Assembly: GCA_900552145.1 (NCBI GenBank)
Contig: URYW01000012.1
Span: forward strand, 1-29,243
DNA: 29,243 nt
From: an uncultured Collinsella sp.
Lineage (GTDB): Bacteria > Actinomycetota > Coriobacteriia > Coriobacteriales > Coriobacteriaceae
Reading direction: 5' to 3'
This document shows positions 6,936 through 13,676 of the stretch, piece after piece; within the stretch, counting starts at the first letter, position 1; each line of letters starts with the position of its first letter. The notes beneath the pieces were generated by a model. It saw nothing but the letters and a program-made list of their open reading frames with translations, did no database searches and was not told the origin of the DNA. Made by a program: the position numbers and the translations under genes.

Positions 6936-9011
6936 ATGAGATTCTCGATTGTTAACGAGATCCCCGGCAGGACCCGTCTTCAATTGGCGGGTCCTGTGCC
7001 AGAGAGCGATCTCGATGCACTTCTTAAACTCAGCGGTGATATCGACGGCGTGCACAAGGTGCGCGTTTATGGCCGTATTGGCCAGATGGCGCTCGAATAT
7101 GACGAGCAGTGTCGTGCGGGCGTGCTCGACGCCTTGGGTGCGCTCGATGCCCAGGCCATTGCTGACGCAAAGACGGGTTACGTGATGCAGCTTGAGCCAC
7201 GCAGGCACAAGCTCGTCATGGATCTTGCCACACTTATCGGCGTCCACTACGCGCGCCGCTGGTTCCTGCCTACGCCGCTGCGTGCCATCTTTGTCGTGGC
7301 CGGTTACATGACCTTTTTGCGCGCCGCTCTCCACGAGCTCGCACAACCGCGCCTGACCGTCCCCGTGCTCGACGCCTCGGCCATTGGCATCTCGTTTGTT
7401 AAGCGCGACGTCAATACCGCAGGCCAGACGATGTTCCTACTCAACGTGGGCGAGCTGCTCGAGGACTACACACGCGCCATGAGCGAAAACGAGCTCATCA
7501 ACTCGCTGCTCGACGTACCCGACAAGGCGCAAAAAGTGGTCGGCGACACCGAGGTGAGCGTTGCCGCCACCGAGCTTGAGCCCGGCGACTTGGTCGCCGT
7601 TCGCACCGGCATGTCCATCTGCATCGACGGCGTGGTCGAGCAGGGGAGCGCTATGGTCAACCAGGCGACCCTGACCGGCGAGCCACTGGCCGTCGAGCGC
7701 AGTGTGGGCGACGACGTGTTCGCCGGTACCGTCGTGGAAGACGGCAGCATCTTGGTGCGTGTGCGCGCCAATACGGCTCAGACCAAGCTCCGCTCGATTG
7801 TCTCGCTCGTGCAGACGGCCGACTCGCTCAAGTCCGAGGGCCAGTCGCATATGGAGGATCTTGCCAACAAGATCGTCCCGTGGAACTTCCTGCTCGCGGG
7901 TCTGGTTGCGCTTACCACCCGTAGCCTCATCAAGACCTCAGCGGCGCTGATGGTCGACTACTCGTGCGCACTCAAGCTCACGGGTTCCGTCGCCGTCATG
8001 ACCGCTATGAGCGATGCTGCCAAGATGGGCGTCATGGTCAAGGGTGCGAAGTACTTTGAGGCGTTTGCCAAGGCCGACACCATTGTGTTTGATAAGACCG
8101 GCACGCTCACCGAGGCACAGCCGCGTCTTGCCTGCGTGCTCACCACCGACGGCTGGAGCGAGGACGAGGTTCTGCGCCTTTCCGCCTGCTTGGAGGAGCA
8201 TTTCCCGCATCCGGTGGCACGCGCCGTGGTCAATGCGGCACGCGAGCGCGGGCTCGAGCATCGCGAGCGCCACGCCGCCGTCGAGTACATCGTGGCGCAC
8301 GGCATCGCTTCGTCCATCGAGGGGCGTCGTGCCATCATCGGTTCCGCGCACTTTATATTTGAGGATGAGGGCGCGCAGCTCGATTCCGACATTAAAGAGC
8401 GCATTGAGTCCCAGATGCAGGGCCTGTCGCCGCTGTATCTGGCGGTCGATGGTACGGTCGTGGGCGTGCTCGGTATCGAGGATCCGCTCAAACCTGGCGT
8501 GCGCGAGGCCATCGCCGACTTGCACGCGCTGGGCGTCAAACATGTCGTTATGCTCACGGGCGACTCCGAGCGCACGGCCGAGCGCATTGCACGAGAGGCA
8601 GGGGTCGACGAGTTTAAGGCCGAGCTGCTGCCCGAGGACAAGTACGCGTATGTGGAGCAAATCAAGCGCGAGGGCCGTCACGTCGCCATGGTGGGCGACG
8701 GCGTCAACGATTCGCCGGCGCTCGGTTTGGCCGACGTGGGCCTGGCGATGGGTGGCGGAAGCGACATCGCCAAGGAGGTCGCCGATATCATTCTGACCGA
8801 TACGGACCTTGCCGCGATCGTGCGCCTGCGCCGTATGAGCCAGGGGCTTATCGACCGTCTGACGAGTTCGTATTCCAAGGTGATGCTCACCAACTCGGCG
8901 CTGTTGGCAATGGGTATTACCGGCATGATTACTCCGCAGACGTCGTCGCTCCTGCACAACGGCTCGACGATCGCCTACAGCCTGAGCAACGCGAAGGCGT
9001 ACCTGCGTTAG
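6936..9011 (+). CDS. Heavy-metal P1B-type ATPase, CtpC-like, with SCA metal-site motif
   Basis: 691 residues. The first about 75 residues resemble an HMA fold (PGRTRLQ near residue 10) but have no CXXC metal-binding pair. Catalytic motifs are complete: TGE (247-249), phosphorylated Asp in DKTGT (386-390), HP (425-426), TGD (541-543) and MVGDGVND (585-592). The membrane metal-site motif, usually CPC, SPC or CPH in this class, reads Ser343-Cys344-Ala345 followed by Leu-Lys, so the usual proline is absent. The last membrane helix has HNGST (about 674). The product should pump a transition metal out of the cytoplasm at the cost of ATP. Mn, Zn or Fe are more likely than Cu given the lack of CXXC and CPC. 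It follows the small membrane protein at 6672-6917 and shares its promoter. Confidence 0.88.
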   Translation: MRFSIVNEIPGRTRLQLAGPVPESDLDALLKLSGDIDGVHKVRVYGRIGQMALEYDEQCRAGVLDALGALDAQAIADAKTGYVMQLEPRRHKLVMDLATLIGVHYARRWFLPTPLRAIFVVAGYMTFLRAALHELAQPRLTVPVLDASAIGISFVKRDVNTAGQTMFLLNVGELLEDYTRAMSENELINSLLDVPDKAQKVVGDTEVSVAATELEPGDLVAVRTGMSICIDGVVEQGSAMVNQATLTGEPLAVERSVGDDVFAGTVVEDGSILVRVRANTAQTKLRSIVSLVQTADSLKSEGQSHMEDLANKIVPWNFLLAGLVALTTRSLIKTSAALMVDYSCALKLTGSVAVMTAMSDAAKMGVMVKGAKYFEAFAKADTIVFDKTGTLTEAQPRLACVLTTDGWSEDEVLRLSACLEEHFPHPVARAVVNAARERGLEHRERHAAVEYIVAHGIASSIEGRRAIIGSAHFIFEDEGAQLDSDIKERIESQMQGLSPLYLAVDGTVVGVLGIEDPLKPGVREAIADLHALGVKHVVMLTGDSERTAERIAREAGVDEFKAELLPEDKYAYVEQIKREGRHVAMVGDGVNDSPALGLADVGLAMGGGSDIAKEVADIILTDTDLAAIVRLRRMSQGLIDRLTSSYSKVMLTNSALLAMGITGMITPQTSSLLHNGSTIAYSLSNAKAYLR

Positions 9012-9030
9012 CGTTTTTTCTTGAGTTTAT

Positions 9031-9076
9031 GGCCTGCATTCGGACGGCGTTGCATCCGCCAGAATGCAGGCCTTTT
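9031..9076 (+). terminator. Rho-independent terminator of the metal-ATPase operon
   Basis: GGCCTGCATTC (9031-9041) pairs perfectly with GAATGCAGGCC (9062-9072) and is followed by TTTT. It lies 20 bp after the ATPase stop codon. Confidence 0.85.
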
Positions 9077-9080
9077 GCGT

Positions 9081-9119
9081 TTGACCATGTGCTAGCAGCA
9101 TTGTATAGTGGCGCTAGCA
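9081..9119 (+). promoter_or_regulatory. Toxin-antitoxin promoter with flanking operator arms
   Basis: -35 TTGACC (9081-9086), a 17-base spacer and -10 TATAGT (9104-9109). TGCTAGC (9090-9096) and GCTAGCA (9113-9119) are perfect inverted arms on either side of the -10, 16 bases apart, and each contains the palindrome GCTAGC. This fits autorepression by the ribbon-helix-helix antitoxin encoded next. Confidence 0.7.
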
Positions 9120-9149
9120 AAGATAGCAGGAGTCGAAGGTGAGGTTGAG

Positions 9150-9503
9150 ATGGGTGCTGTTAGCGGCATGGCGCAGGTGAACGTTCGCGTGGATCGCCAG
9201 GTCAAGAGCCATGCGGAGGAAGCGTTGCGGCTTTCGGGCGCCTCACTGCCCGAGCTCATCAAAAAGGTCGTAGCGAAGGTTGCACAGGGCGGCGGTTCGT
9301 GCGAAGAGGTGTTGTCGGCCGTTGGCGACCAACTGCCTAGCGCTGGTGCCACCTCGCCGTTTGCCGCATCATGGGCGGCGGCGGATCAGCTTTACGCGGA
9401 CCTGGGCATCGCTGCATCGCCCGTATCCGACGATCGCGGTTGGGACGCAATCTATTCCGAAGCCATGGATGAGCATTATCGCCAAAAGGGGATGATCCAG
9501 TGA
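9150..9503 (+). CDS. RelB/DinJ-family antitoxin
   Basis: 117 residues from ATG 9150, with AAGGTGAGG just upstream. An in-frame GTG at 9108 overlaps the -10 box and cannot be the start of this transcript; ATG 9168 is also possible. After a short leader the protein reads NVRVDRQVKSHAEEAL, the ribbon-helix-helix DNA-binding start typical of RelB/DinJ antitoxins, followed by a helix LPELIKKVVAKVA. The tail (residues 65-117) is longer than in classic DinJ and presumably wraps the toxin. The stop codon overlaps the toxin start (GTGA), so translation is coupled. The operator arms at 9090-9119 suggest autorepression. Confidence 0.8.
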   Translation: MGAVSGMAQVNVRVDRQVKSHAEEALRLSGASLPELIKKVVAKVAQGGGSCEEVLSAVGDQLPSAGATSPFAASWAAADQLYADLGIAASPVSDDRGWDAIYSEAMDEHYRQKGMIQ

Positions 9504-10015
9504 GTGAGGCGCCTCTCAAGATCATGGCGGACGCCAACGTATGGGTTGATTCGTTTTGCGTCGACCATGCCGAGTCGCTTGCCGCGCGTGCGTTTATTGG
9601 GCAGGCGACGGAGACGGGGGCGTTGCTGTTCTTCCCGGTGCATATCGCTAAGGATGTGCTGTACGTTGTCCAACACGAGCTGAAGCGTAGCGTCCTTGCC
9701 AGCGGGGGAGCGCTCGACGAGGCATCTGCCCGTGCAATTGGCGATGCGGCGTTGGCGTTTGTTCGGAACATGACCGAAAACGCCACGGCCGTGGGTGCAG
9801 ACGCATCCGATCTGTGGCTAGCCGACAAATATCTGACGCTCCATCGCGATTACGAGGACAACTTGGTGCTCGCCGCGTGCAAGCGCGCACAGGTCGATTA
9901 CTTAGTGACCAACGATCACAAGCTGCTCGAACATGCCGATCTTGCAGCGAAGACCCCGCGCCAAATGATGTCGATTCTTGCTTTGGCCGAACGCGGCGGC
10001 GCGGCTATCGGTTGA
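9500..10015 (+). CDS. PIN-domain toxin (putative ribonuclease)
   Basis: 171 residues. GTG 9500 overlaps the antitoxin stop by 3 bases; the ribosome site lies within the antitoxin's last codons. PIN-domain features: an early Asp in ADANVWVD (Asp11 or Asp17), a central acidic cluster DYEDN (Asp117, Glu119, Asp120) and a late Asp in VTND (Asp139), giving the acidic set that binds Mg or Mn in this nuclease fold. The sequence between these, including LVLAACKRAQVDYLVTND, is typical of VapC-like PIN proteins. The role is inferred to be RNA cleavage restrained by the upstream protein. Pairing of a PIN toxin with a RelB/DinJ-type antitoxin rather than a VapB is a mixed combination. Confidence 0.8.
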   Translation: MSEAPLKIMADANVWVDSFCVDHAESLAARAFIGQATETGALLFFPVHIAKDVLYVVQHELKRSVLASGGALDEASARAIGDAALAFVRNMTENATAVGADASDLWLADKYLTLHRDYEDNLVLAACKRAQVDYLVTNDHKLLEHADLAAKTPRQMMSILALAERGGAAIG

Positions 10016-10027
10016 CGCGAACTGTTT

Positions 10028-10064
10028 GCGGGCCTCTTGGACGACGATGCGCCAAGGGACCCGC
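10028..10064. terminator. Possible bidirectional terminator between convergent genes
   Basis: GCGGGCCTCTTGG (10028-10040) pairs with CCAAGGGACCCGC (10052-10064) with one mismatch and one wobble. It sits between the PIN gene (ends 10015) and the convergent gene ending at 10074. T-tracts are poor on both strands. Confidence 0.4.
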
Positions 10065-10073
10065 GTCTGCTAT

Positions 10074-10508
10074 TTACAAAAGCTCGGCCTTAATGGTGGG
10101 ACTTTCTGCGAGCTGCTCGGCTGCCTTTTCGTCTGAGCTGTCGAGTGCTGCCAGACTGCGGTAGACCCACTCGTTGACCTGGGTGTTCTTGACGCCTGCG
10201 GTCTGCATAAGGGCGCCTACCTCGCGGATTGCTGCGAGCAGATCGGCTTTGGGACCCGCGAGCTCGACCTCGATGCCGTGGTAGGCGGCCACGCCGCGGT
10301 TCTCACTCACGTGGTCGATAAAGCCCTCGACGGTCTCAAGCTGCTGGGCGAGAGCTGCATCATCGTCGGCGTCCAGCGCGACGAGTGCGTTGGATACCGT
10401 GAGGGCGGGATGTCCGCAGGGGACAAAGCCTTCGATGACATCCATAGCTTCGGTAATGGTTGAACCCAGGCCTGCGAGGGCATTGACGAGTTGCTGCTTG
10501 GTATTCAT
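10074..10508 (-). CDS. Hypothetical protein, 144 residues
   Basis: Start ATG 10508 has AAAGGA 6 bases upstream. The protein is acidic, Ala/Leu-rich and predicted helical, with no signal peptide or membrane segment. A segment VIEGFVPCGHPALTVSNALVAL (about 24-45) and a paired Cys-Gly-His are the only unusual points. I do not recognise a family. It is a single-gene unit, convergent with the toxin-antitoxin pair and divergent from ssrA. Confidence 0.7.
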   Translation of the reverse strand: MNTKQQLVNALAGLGSTITEAMDVIEGFVPCGHPALTVSNALVALDADDDAALAQQLETVEGFIDHVSENRGVAAYHGIEVELAGPKADLLAAIREVGALMQTAGVKNTQVNEWVYRSLAALDSSDEKAAEQLAESPTIKAELL

Positions 10509-10544
10509 AACGGTCCTTTCGACGGGTCAATTTTGCTTGGCGAA

Positions 10545-10572
10545 AATATACGTGACGCGATCGGTAGCAAAA
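10545..10572 (-). promoter_or_regulatory. Probable promoter of the 144-residue gene
   Basis: On the minus strand, -35 TTTTGC (10572-10567), a 16-base spacer and -10 TATATT (10550-10545). It lies 37 bp before the start codon at 10508. Confidence 0.35.
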
Positions 10573-10640
10573 GTGCGAAGTGCGGCGCACATTGGGGTCT
10601 TCACAGCTCGTGCATAGAACAGCTGTCCGCTTTCAGAACG

Positions 10641-10649
10641 TGGTAAGAT
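10641..10649 (+). promoter_or_regulatory. Extended -10 element for ssrA
   Basis: TGGTAAGAT reads as an extended -10 (TGN plus TAAGAT). No good -35 is visible 17 bases upstream. A start near 10656 would give a precursor leader of about 90 nt before the mature tmRNA, containing small hairpins such as GTTGGG...CCCAAC. Confidence 0.4.
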
Positions 10650-10745
10650 AACACTCCACAAGCGGGGCTCGCCCTGCATGTTCCTTGAAAAGTCGACGGG
10701 TGTTGGGTGCTCGTGCCCAACGCCATCCAGACTTTCCCGACATTC

Positions 10746-11109
10746 GGGGGCGACTGGTTTCGACACGATAGCTCTGAGAGAGGAAGCAAGCCGAGGTCTC
10801 CTCGCCTCGTTAAACAGGGGTACCGTCAAATTGAATTGACAACAACTCTTCTTTTGAGCCTATGGCTCTCGCTGCTTAATTTATAGCGGCGCGTCAACCC
10901 GGTGATTTCCCCGACACCGGCGCGACGTCATTTTAGGGGAATGCTCCTGCGCACGTAATCGGTATGGCGCAGGCTAAGACCGAACCGGTTAGGACGCCGC
11001 GAGCGTGTCGCCGCGCGCAAAGCGTCCGAGACTAAACCAGCGACTGAGCTTGGAGATGCCAATCAGGGGGCTTTCGTGGACCGGAGTTCGATTCTCCGCG
11101 CCTCCACCA
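10746..11109 (+). ncRNA. ssrA: Transfer-messenger RNA (tmRNA)
   Basis: tmRNA rescues ribosomes stalled on broken mRNA and tags the nascent chain for proteolysis. The 5' end GGGGGCGACTGG (from 10746) pairs with CGCCTCC (11099-11105) to form the tRNA-like acceptor stem with one G-U pair. Discriminator A 11106 and an encoded CCA (11107-11109) follow. The T-arm GTTCGATTC is at 11086-11094, and GGTTTCGAC after the 5' strand is the conserved D-loop region. The tag reading frame in the middle ends at TAA 10877-10879 and reads back as DNNSSFEPMALAA (codons 10838-10876), with the expected ALAA degradation end. The exact resume codon is my estimate. smpB is not in the window. Confidence 0.95.
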
Positions 11110-11118
11110 TAAGTAACA

Positions 11119-11151
11119 GGCAGGTAGAGAAGTGTCTCTACCTGCCTTTTT
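11119..11151 (+). terminator. Rho-independent terminator of ssrA
   Basis: GGCAGGTAGAGA (11119-11130), loop AGTG, TCTCTACCTGCC (11135-11146), then TTTTT. The 12-bp stem is perfect and lies 9 bp after the tmRNA CCA end. Confidence 0.95.
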
Positions 11152-11166
11152 ATTTCTAGTCCGCAC

Positions 11167-11183
11167 CGCGGAGAATCGAACTC
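11167..11183 (-). repeat. Inverted 17-bp copy of the tmRNA 3' end
   Basis: These 17 bases are the exact reverse complement of 11084-11100, the T-arm and acceptor 3' strand of ssrA. Tyrosine integrases often use the 3' end of ssrA as an attachment site, so this could be a rearranged att remnant; antisense pairing to tmRNA is another possibility. No integrase gene is nearby. Confidence 0.6.
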
Positions 11184-11228
11184 TATGCAGGGCGCGGCCG
11201 TAAAGAAAACGCCTTGGCAACGCAGACC

Positions 11229-11551
11229 GGGACACGCTTTCCCAATGGCGGCCCAGGCGGAAAGTCCATCCCGGAATCCGCGCTCAGACTGGGATGTAGT
11301 TTCCGGATGATGCCTCAAGCGGAAACTGCGACCCGGAATCGAGCCGTAGAGTGGGATATGCTTTCCCAATGGCAGCTCAAGCGGAAAGTACATCCCGGAA
11401 TCCTCGTTCGGAATGGGATGCAGTTTCCAAATGAATGGCTAGCGGAAAGTTCATCCCGGAATCCGCGCTCAGAACGGGACGCGCTTTCCCAGCGGCGGTC
11501 CAAGCGGAAAGCGCATCCCGGAATCTCGCCTCAAACTGGGACACACTTTCC
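11229..11551. repeat. Tandem array of 62-bp hairpin units
   Basis: Units begin with GGGA at 11229, 11291, 11353, 11415, 11476 and 11538 (periods 62, 62, 62, 61, 62): five full copies and one decayed copy. Each full unit has the plan GGGA-N5-STTTCC, about 16 bases, GGAAAS-N4-TCCC (ACCC in unit 2), GGAATC and a variable linker, so each can fold into a long imperfect hairpin. The base next to TTTCC is C in units 1, 3 and 5 and G in unit 2, and its partner changes accordingly. Unit 4 does not follow. A 62-bp period is not a multiple of three, which argues against a repeated peptide. The array fills the gap between ssrA and the patatin gene. Confidence 0.85.
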
Positions 11552-11638
11552 GCTTCACTTGCCGCCTCAAAAAACCTGCGCGCTCGCCATCCCAAAACTG
11601 GGTAGAAGAAGGCCAAAACGCAATCGCAGGAGGTCAAT

Positions 11639-12517
11639 ATGACTGCAGAAGATAAGGCAAAGAACGCCGGCAAGGTCGCGCTCGTCCTGGAGGGCGGTAG
11701 TTTTCGCGGGCAGTTTACCGCGGGCGTGCTCGACGTTCTCATGGAGGCTGGCGTCGAGATTCCGGCTGTCTACGGTGTATCGGCCGGCGCCCTCAACGGC
11801 GTGAACTACAAGTCGCACCAGATCGGCCGTGCCAACCGCATCAACCTGGCTTTCTGCAACGACAGCCGTTTCATGGGCGCCGCATCGTTTGCGTCCACGG
11901 GCTCTATTGTTGGTTACGACTTTATCTTCAATGATGTCCAGGACCGCCTGGATCCCTTTGACAACGAGACGTTCGACGCGAGCCCCATCGAGATGTACGC
12001 CGTCGCGACGGACATGCTCTTTGGAACCGCCACGTACCTCCCGGTCAAAAGCGCCGTGCTCGACCTCGACGCCGTGCGTGCCTCGACCTCGCTGCCGCTG
12101 GTGACGCCGCCGGTCGAGATTGATGGGCACAAATACGTCGACGGCGGCGTAGCCGATTCGGTCCCCATCGAGCACGTGCTGGAGGAGGCGGGCTTCGATC
12201 GCGCGGTTGTCATTGTCACGCAGGACCGCTCGTACGAGAAAAAGCCCTACGAGTTTATGCCTGCCGCGCGCGCCCGCTATGCCGACTACCCCTATCTGCT
12301 CGAGGCCATCGAGACGCGCCACGACCGTTACAACATCCAGCGCATGCACCTGTGGAAGTATGAGCGCGAGGGCCGCGCGTTGGTCGTCGCTCCGCAAAAG
12401 CCGGTCGAGGTCGGCCATGTCGAGCACGATTCGGCAAAGCTTTTGGACCTGTATATCCAGGGCCGTCAGGAGGCAAAGCGCCTGCTCGCGGAAATCCAAG
12501 AGTTCGTTGAGCGCTAA
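11639..12517 (+). CDS. Patatin-like phospholipase family protein
   Basis: 292 residues from ATG 11639, with a strong AGGAGG (11628-11633) upstream. The patatin signatures are in order: a glycine-rich oxyanion segment LEGGSFRGQF (about 17-26), the nucleophile elbow GVSAG with Ser (about 46-50) and the catalytic Asp in DGG (about 168-170), followed by VADSVP. This is a Ser-Asp dyad acyl hydrolase expected to act on phospholipids or other acyl esters in the cytoplasm; no signal peptide is visible. The C-terminal part (AARARYADYPYLLEAIETRHDRYN) resembles the bacterial YjjU/RssA-like branch. It stands alone between the 62-bp array and the rplM promoter, and its substrate is unknown. Confidence 0.9.
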   Translation: MTAEDKAKNAGKVALVLEGGSFRGQFTAGVLDVLMEAGVEIPAVYGVSAGALNGVNYKSHQIGRANRINLAFCNDSRFMGAASFASTGSIVGYDFIFNDVQDRLDPFDNETFDASPIEMYAVATDMLFGTATYLPVKSAVLDLDAVRASTSLPLVTPPVEIDGHKYVDGGVADSVPIEHVLEEAGFDRAVVIVTQDRSYEKKPYEFMPAARARYADYPYLLEAIETRHDRYNIQRMHLWKYEREGRALVVAPQKPVEVGHVEHDSAKLLDLYIQGRQEAKRLLAEIQEFVER

Positions 12518-12617
12518 CGACGGCGAACCCTCAAAAGATGACAACAGCTAAAGAGTTTGAAAAATCACGGCTCGTGGATGACATGTGCAGAAACTCTGGT
12601 CGGAGCCAAAATACCTG

Positions 12618-12645
12618 TTGACTCGTACGGCGAGCGGGGTAATAT
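12618..12645 (+). promoter_or_regulatory. Promoter of rplM-rpsI
   Basis: -35 TTGACT (12618-12623), a 16-base spacer and -10 TAATAT (12640-12645). It would give a leader of about 60 nt before the GTG start of rplM. Confidence 0.75.
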
Positions 12646-12651
12646 GGACGG

Positions 12652-12683
12652 GTTACTTGCAGAGCCCCGTGAATCTCTGTAAC
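12652..12683 (+). promoter_or_regulatory. Hairpin in the rplM leader, possible L13 autoregulatory site
   Basis: GTTA (12652-12655) pairs with TAAC (12680-12683) and CAGAG (12660-12664) pairs with CTCTG (12675-12679), leaving a 4-nt bulge. Ribosomal-protein leaders for L13 are known in other bacteria. Whether this stem-bulge-stem is one is inference. Confidence 0.35.
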
Positions 12684-12711
12684 AACACGTACTGTACATG
12701 GAGGAGTCTAA

Positions 12712-13155
12712 GTGATTTCGAAATCGACTCACTACGCCAAGCAGGGCGAGGTCCAGCGCAACTGGGTTCTCGTCGACGCCGATGGTGCTGTCCTGGGCCG
12801 TCTTGCCACCCAGATCGCAATGATCCTGCGCGGTAAGAACAAGCCCCAGTTCACGCCCAACAGCGACTGCGGCGACTTCGTTGTCGTCATCAACGCCGAT
12901 AAGGTCCAGCTTACCGGTAACAAGGCCGACACGAAGACCTATTATCGCCACAGCGGCTACAACGGCGGCCTCAAGGCTGAGAGCTTCCGCCAGGCTATGG
13001 AGAAGCACCCGGAGAAGGTCATCGAGCGCGCCGTTCGCGGTATGCTGCCCAAGACCACCCTCGGCCGTGCCCAGATGACCAAGCTTAAGGTCTACGCTGG
13101 TGCCGAGCATCCGCATGCTGCCCAGAACCCCACGAAGATTGAGCTGGAGGCTTAA
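12712..13155 (+). CDS. rplM: 50S ribosomal protein L13
   Basis: 147 residues. Start is GTG 12712, with GGAGGA 7 bases upstream. The protein carries the L13 landmarks WVLVDADGAVLGRLAT near the N-terminus, the YYRHSGYNGGLK segment, the PEKVIERAVRGMLPKTTLGR core and the C-terminal KVYAGAEHPHAAQNP. It binds 23S rRNA early in large-subunit assembly. It is followed 2 bases later by rpsI, the near-universal bacterial pairing. Confidence 0.98.
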   Translation: MISKSTHYAKQGEVQRNWVLVDADGAVLGRLATQIAMILRGKNKPQFTPNSDCGDFVVVINADKVQLTGNKADTKTYYRHSGYNGGLKAESFRQAMEKHPEKVIERAVRGMLPKTTLGRAQMTKLKVYAGAEHPHAAQNPTKIELEA

Positions 13156-13157
13156 AG

Positions 13158-13553
<396 letters not shown>

Positions 13554-13583
13554 GGTTTTATCTCCTTTCGAGATACAATGTAC

Positions 13584-13627
13584 AAGCGGGGCCTGCCGAT
13601 TCCTCGGCGGGTCCCGCTTTTCTTTTT
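13584..13627 (+). terminator. Rho-independent terminator of rplM-rpsI
   Basis: A stem of about 15 bp formed by 13585-13599 and 13604-13618 with a 4-nt loop, one mismatch-level irregularity, and a T-rich tail to 13626. Confidence 0.92.
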
Positions 13628-13676
13628 CGACTAGGGTGGGCGGGTGCATATCGCCTGCTAGGGAAGGAGCGATCCT

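Noticed and set aside
11167..11183. Separate tRNA gene suggested by the T-arm-like sequence
   Set aside because: Only 17 bases match the ssrA 3' end, in inverse orientation, and no cloverleaf can be built around them.
11229..11551. CRISPR array
   Set aside because: Units are continuous 62-bp imperfect copies with no constant repeat alternating with unique spacers, and there are no cas genes.
11214..11642. Open frame running across the 62-bp array
   Set aside because: The repeat period is not a multiple of three, so each unit is read in a different frame; there is no ribosome site.
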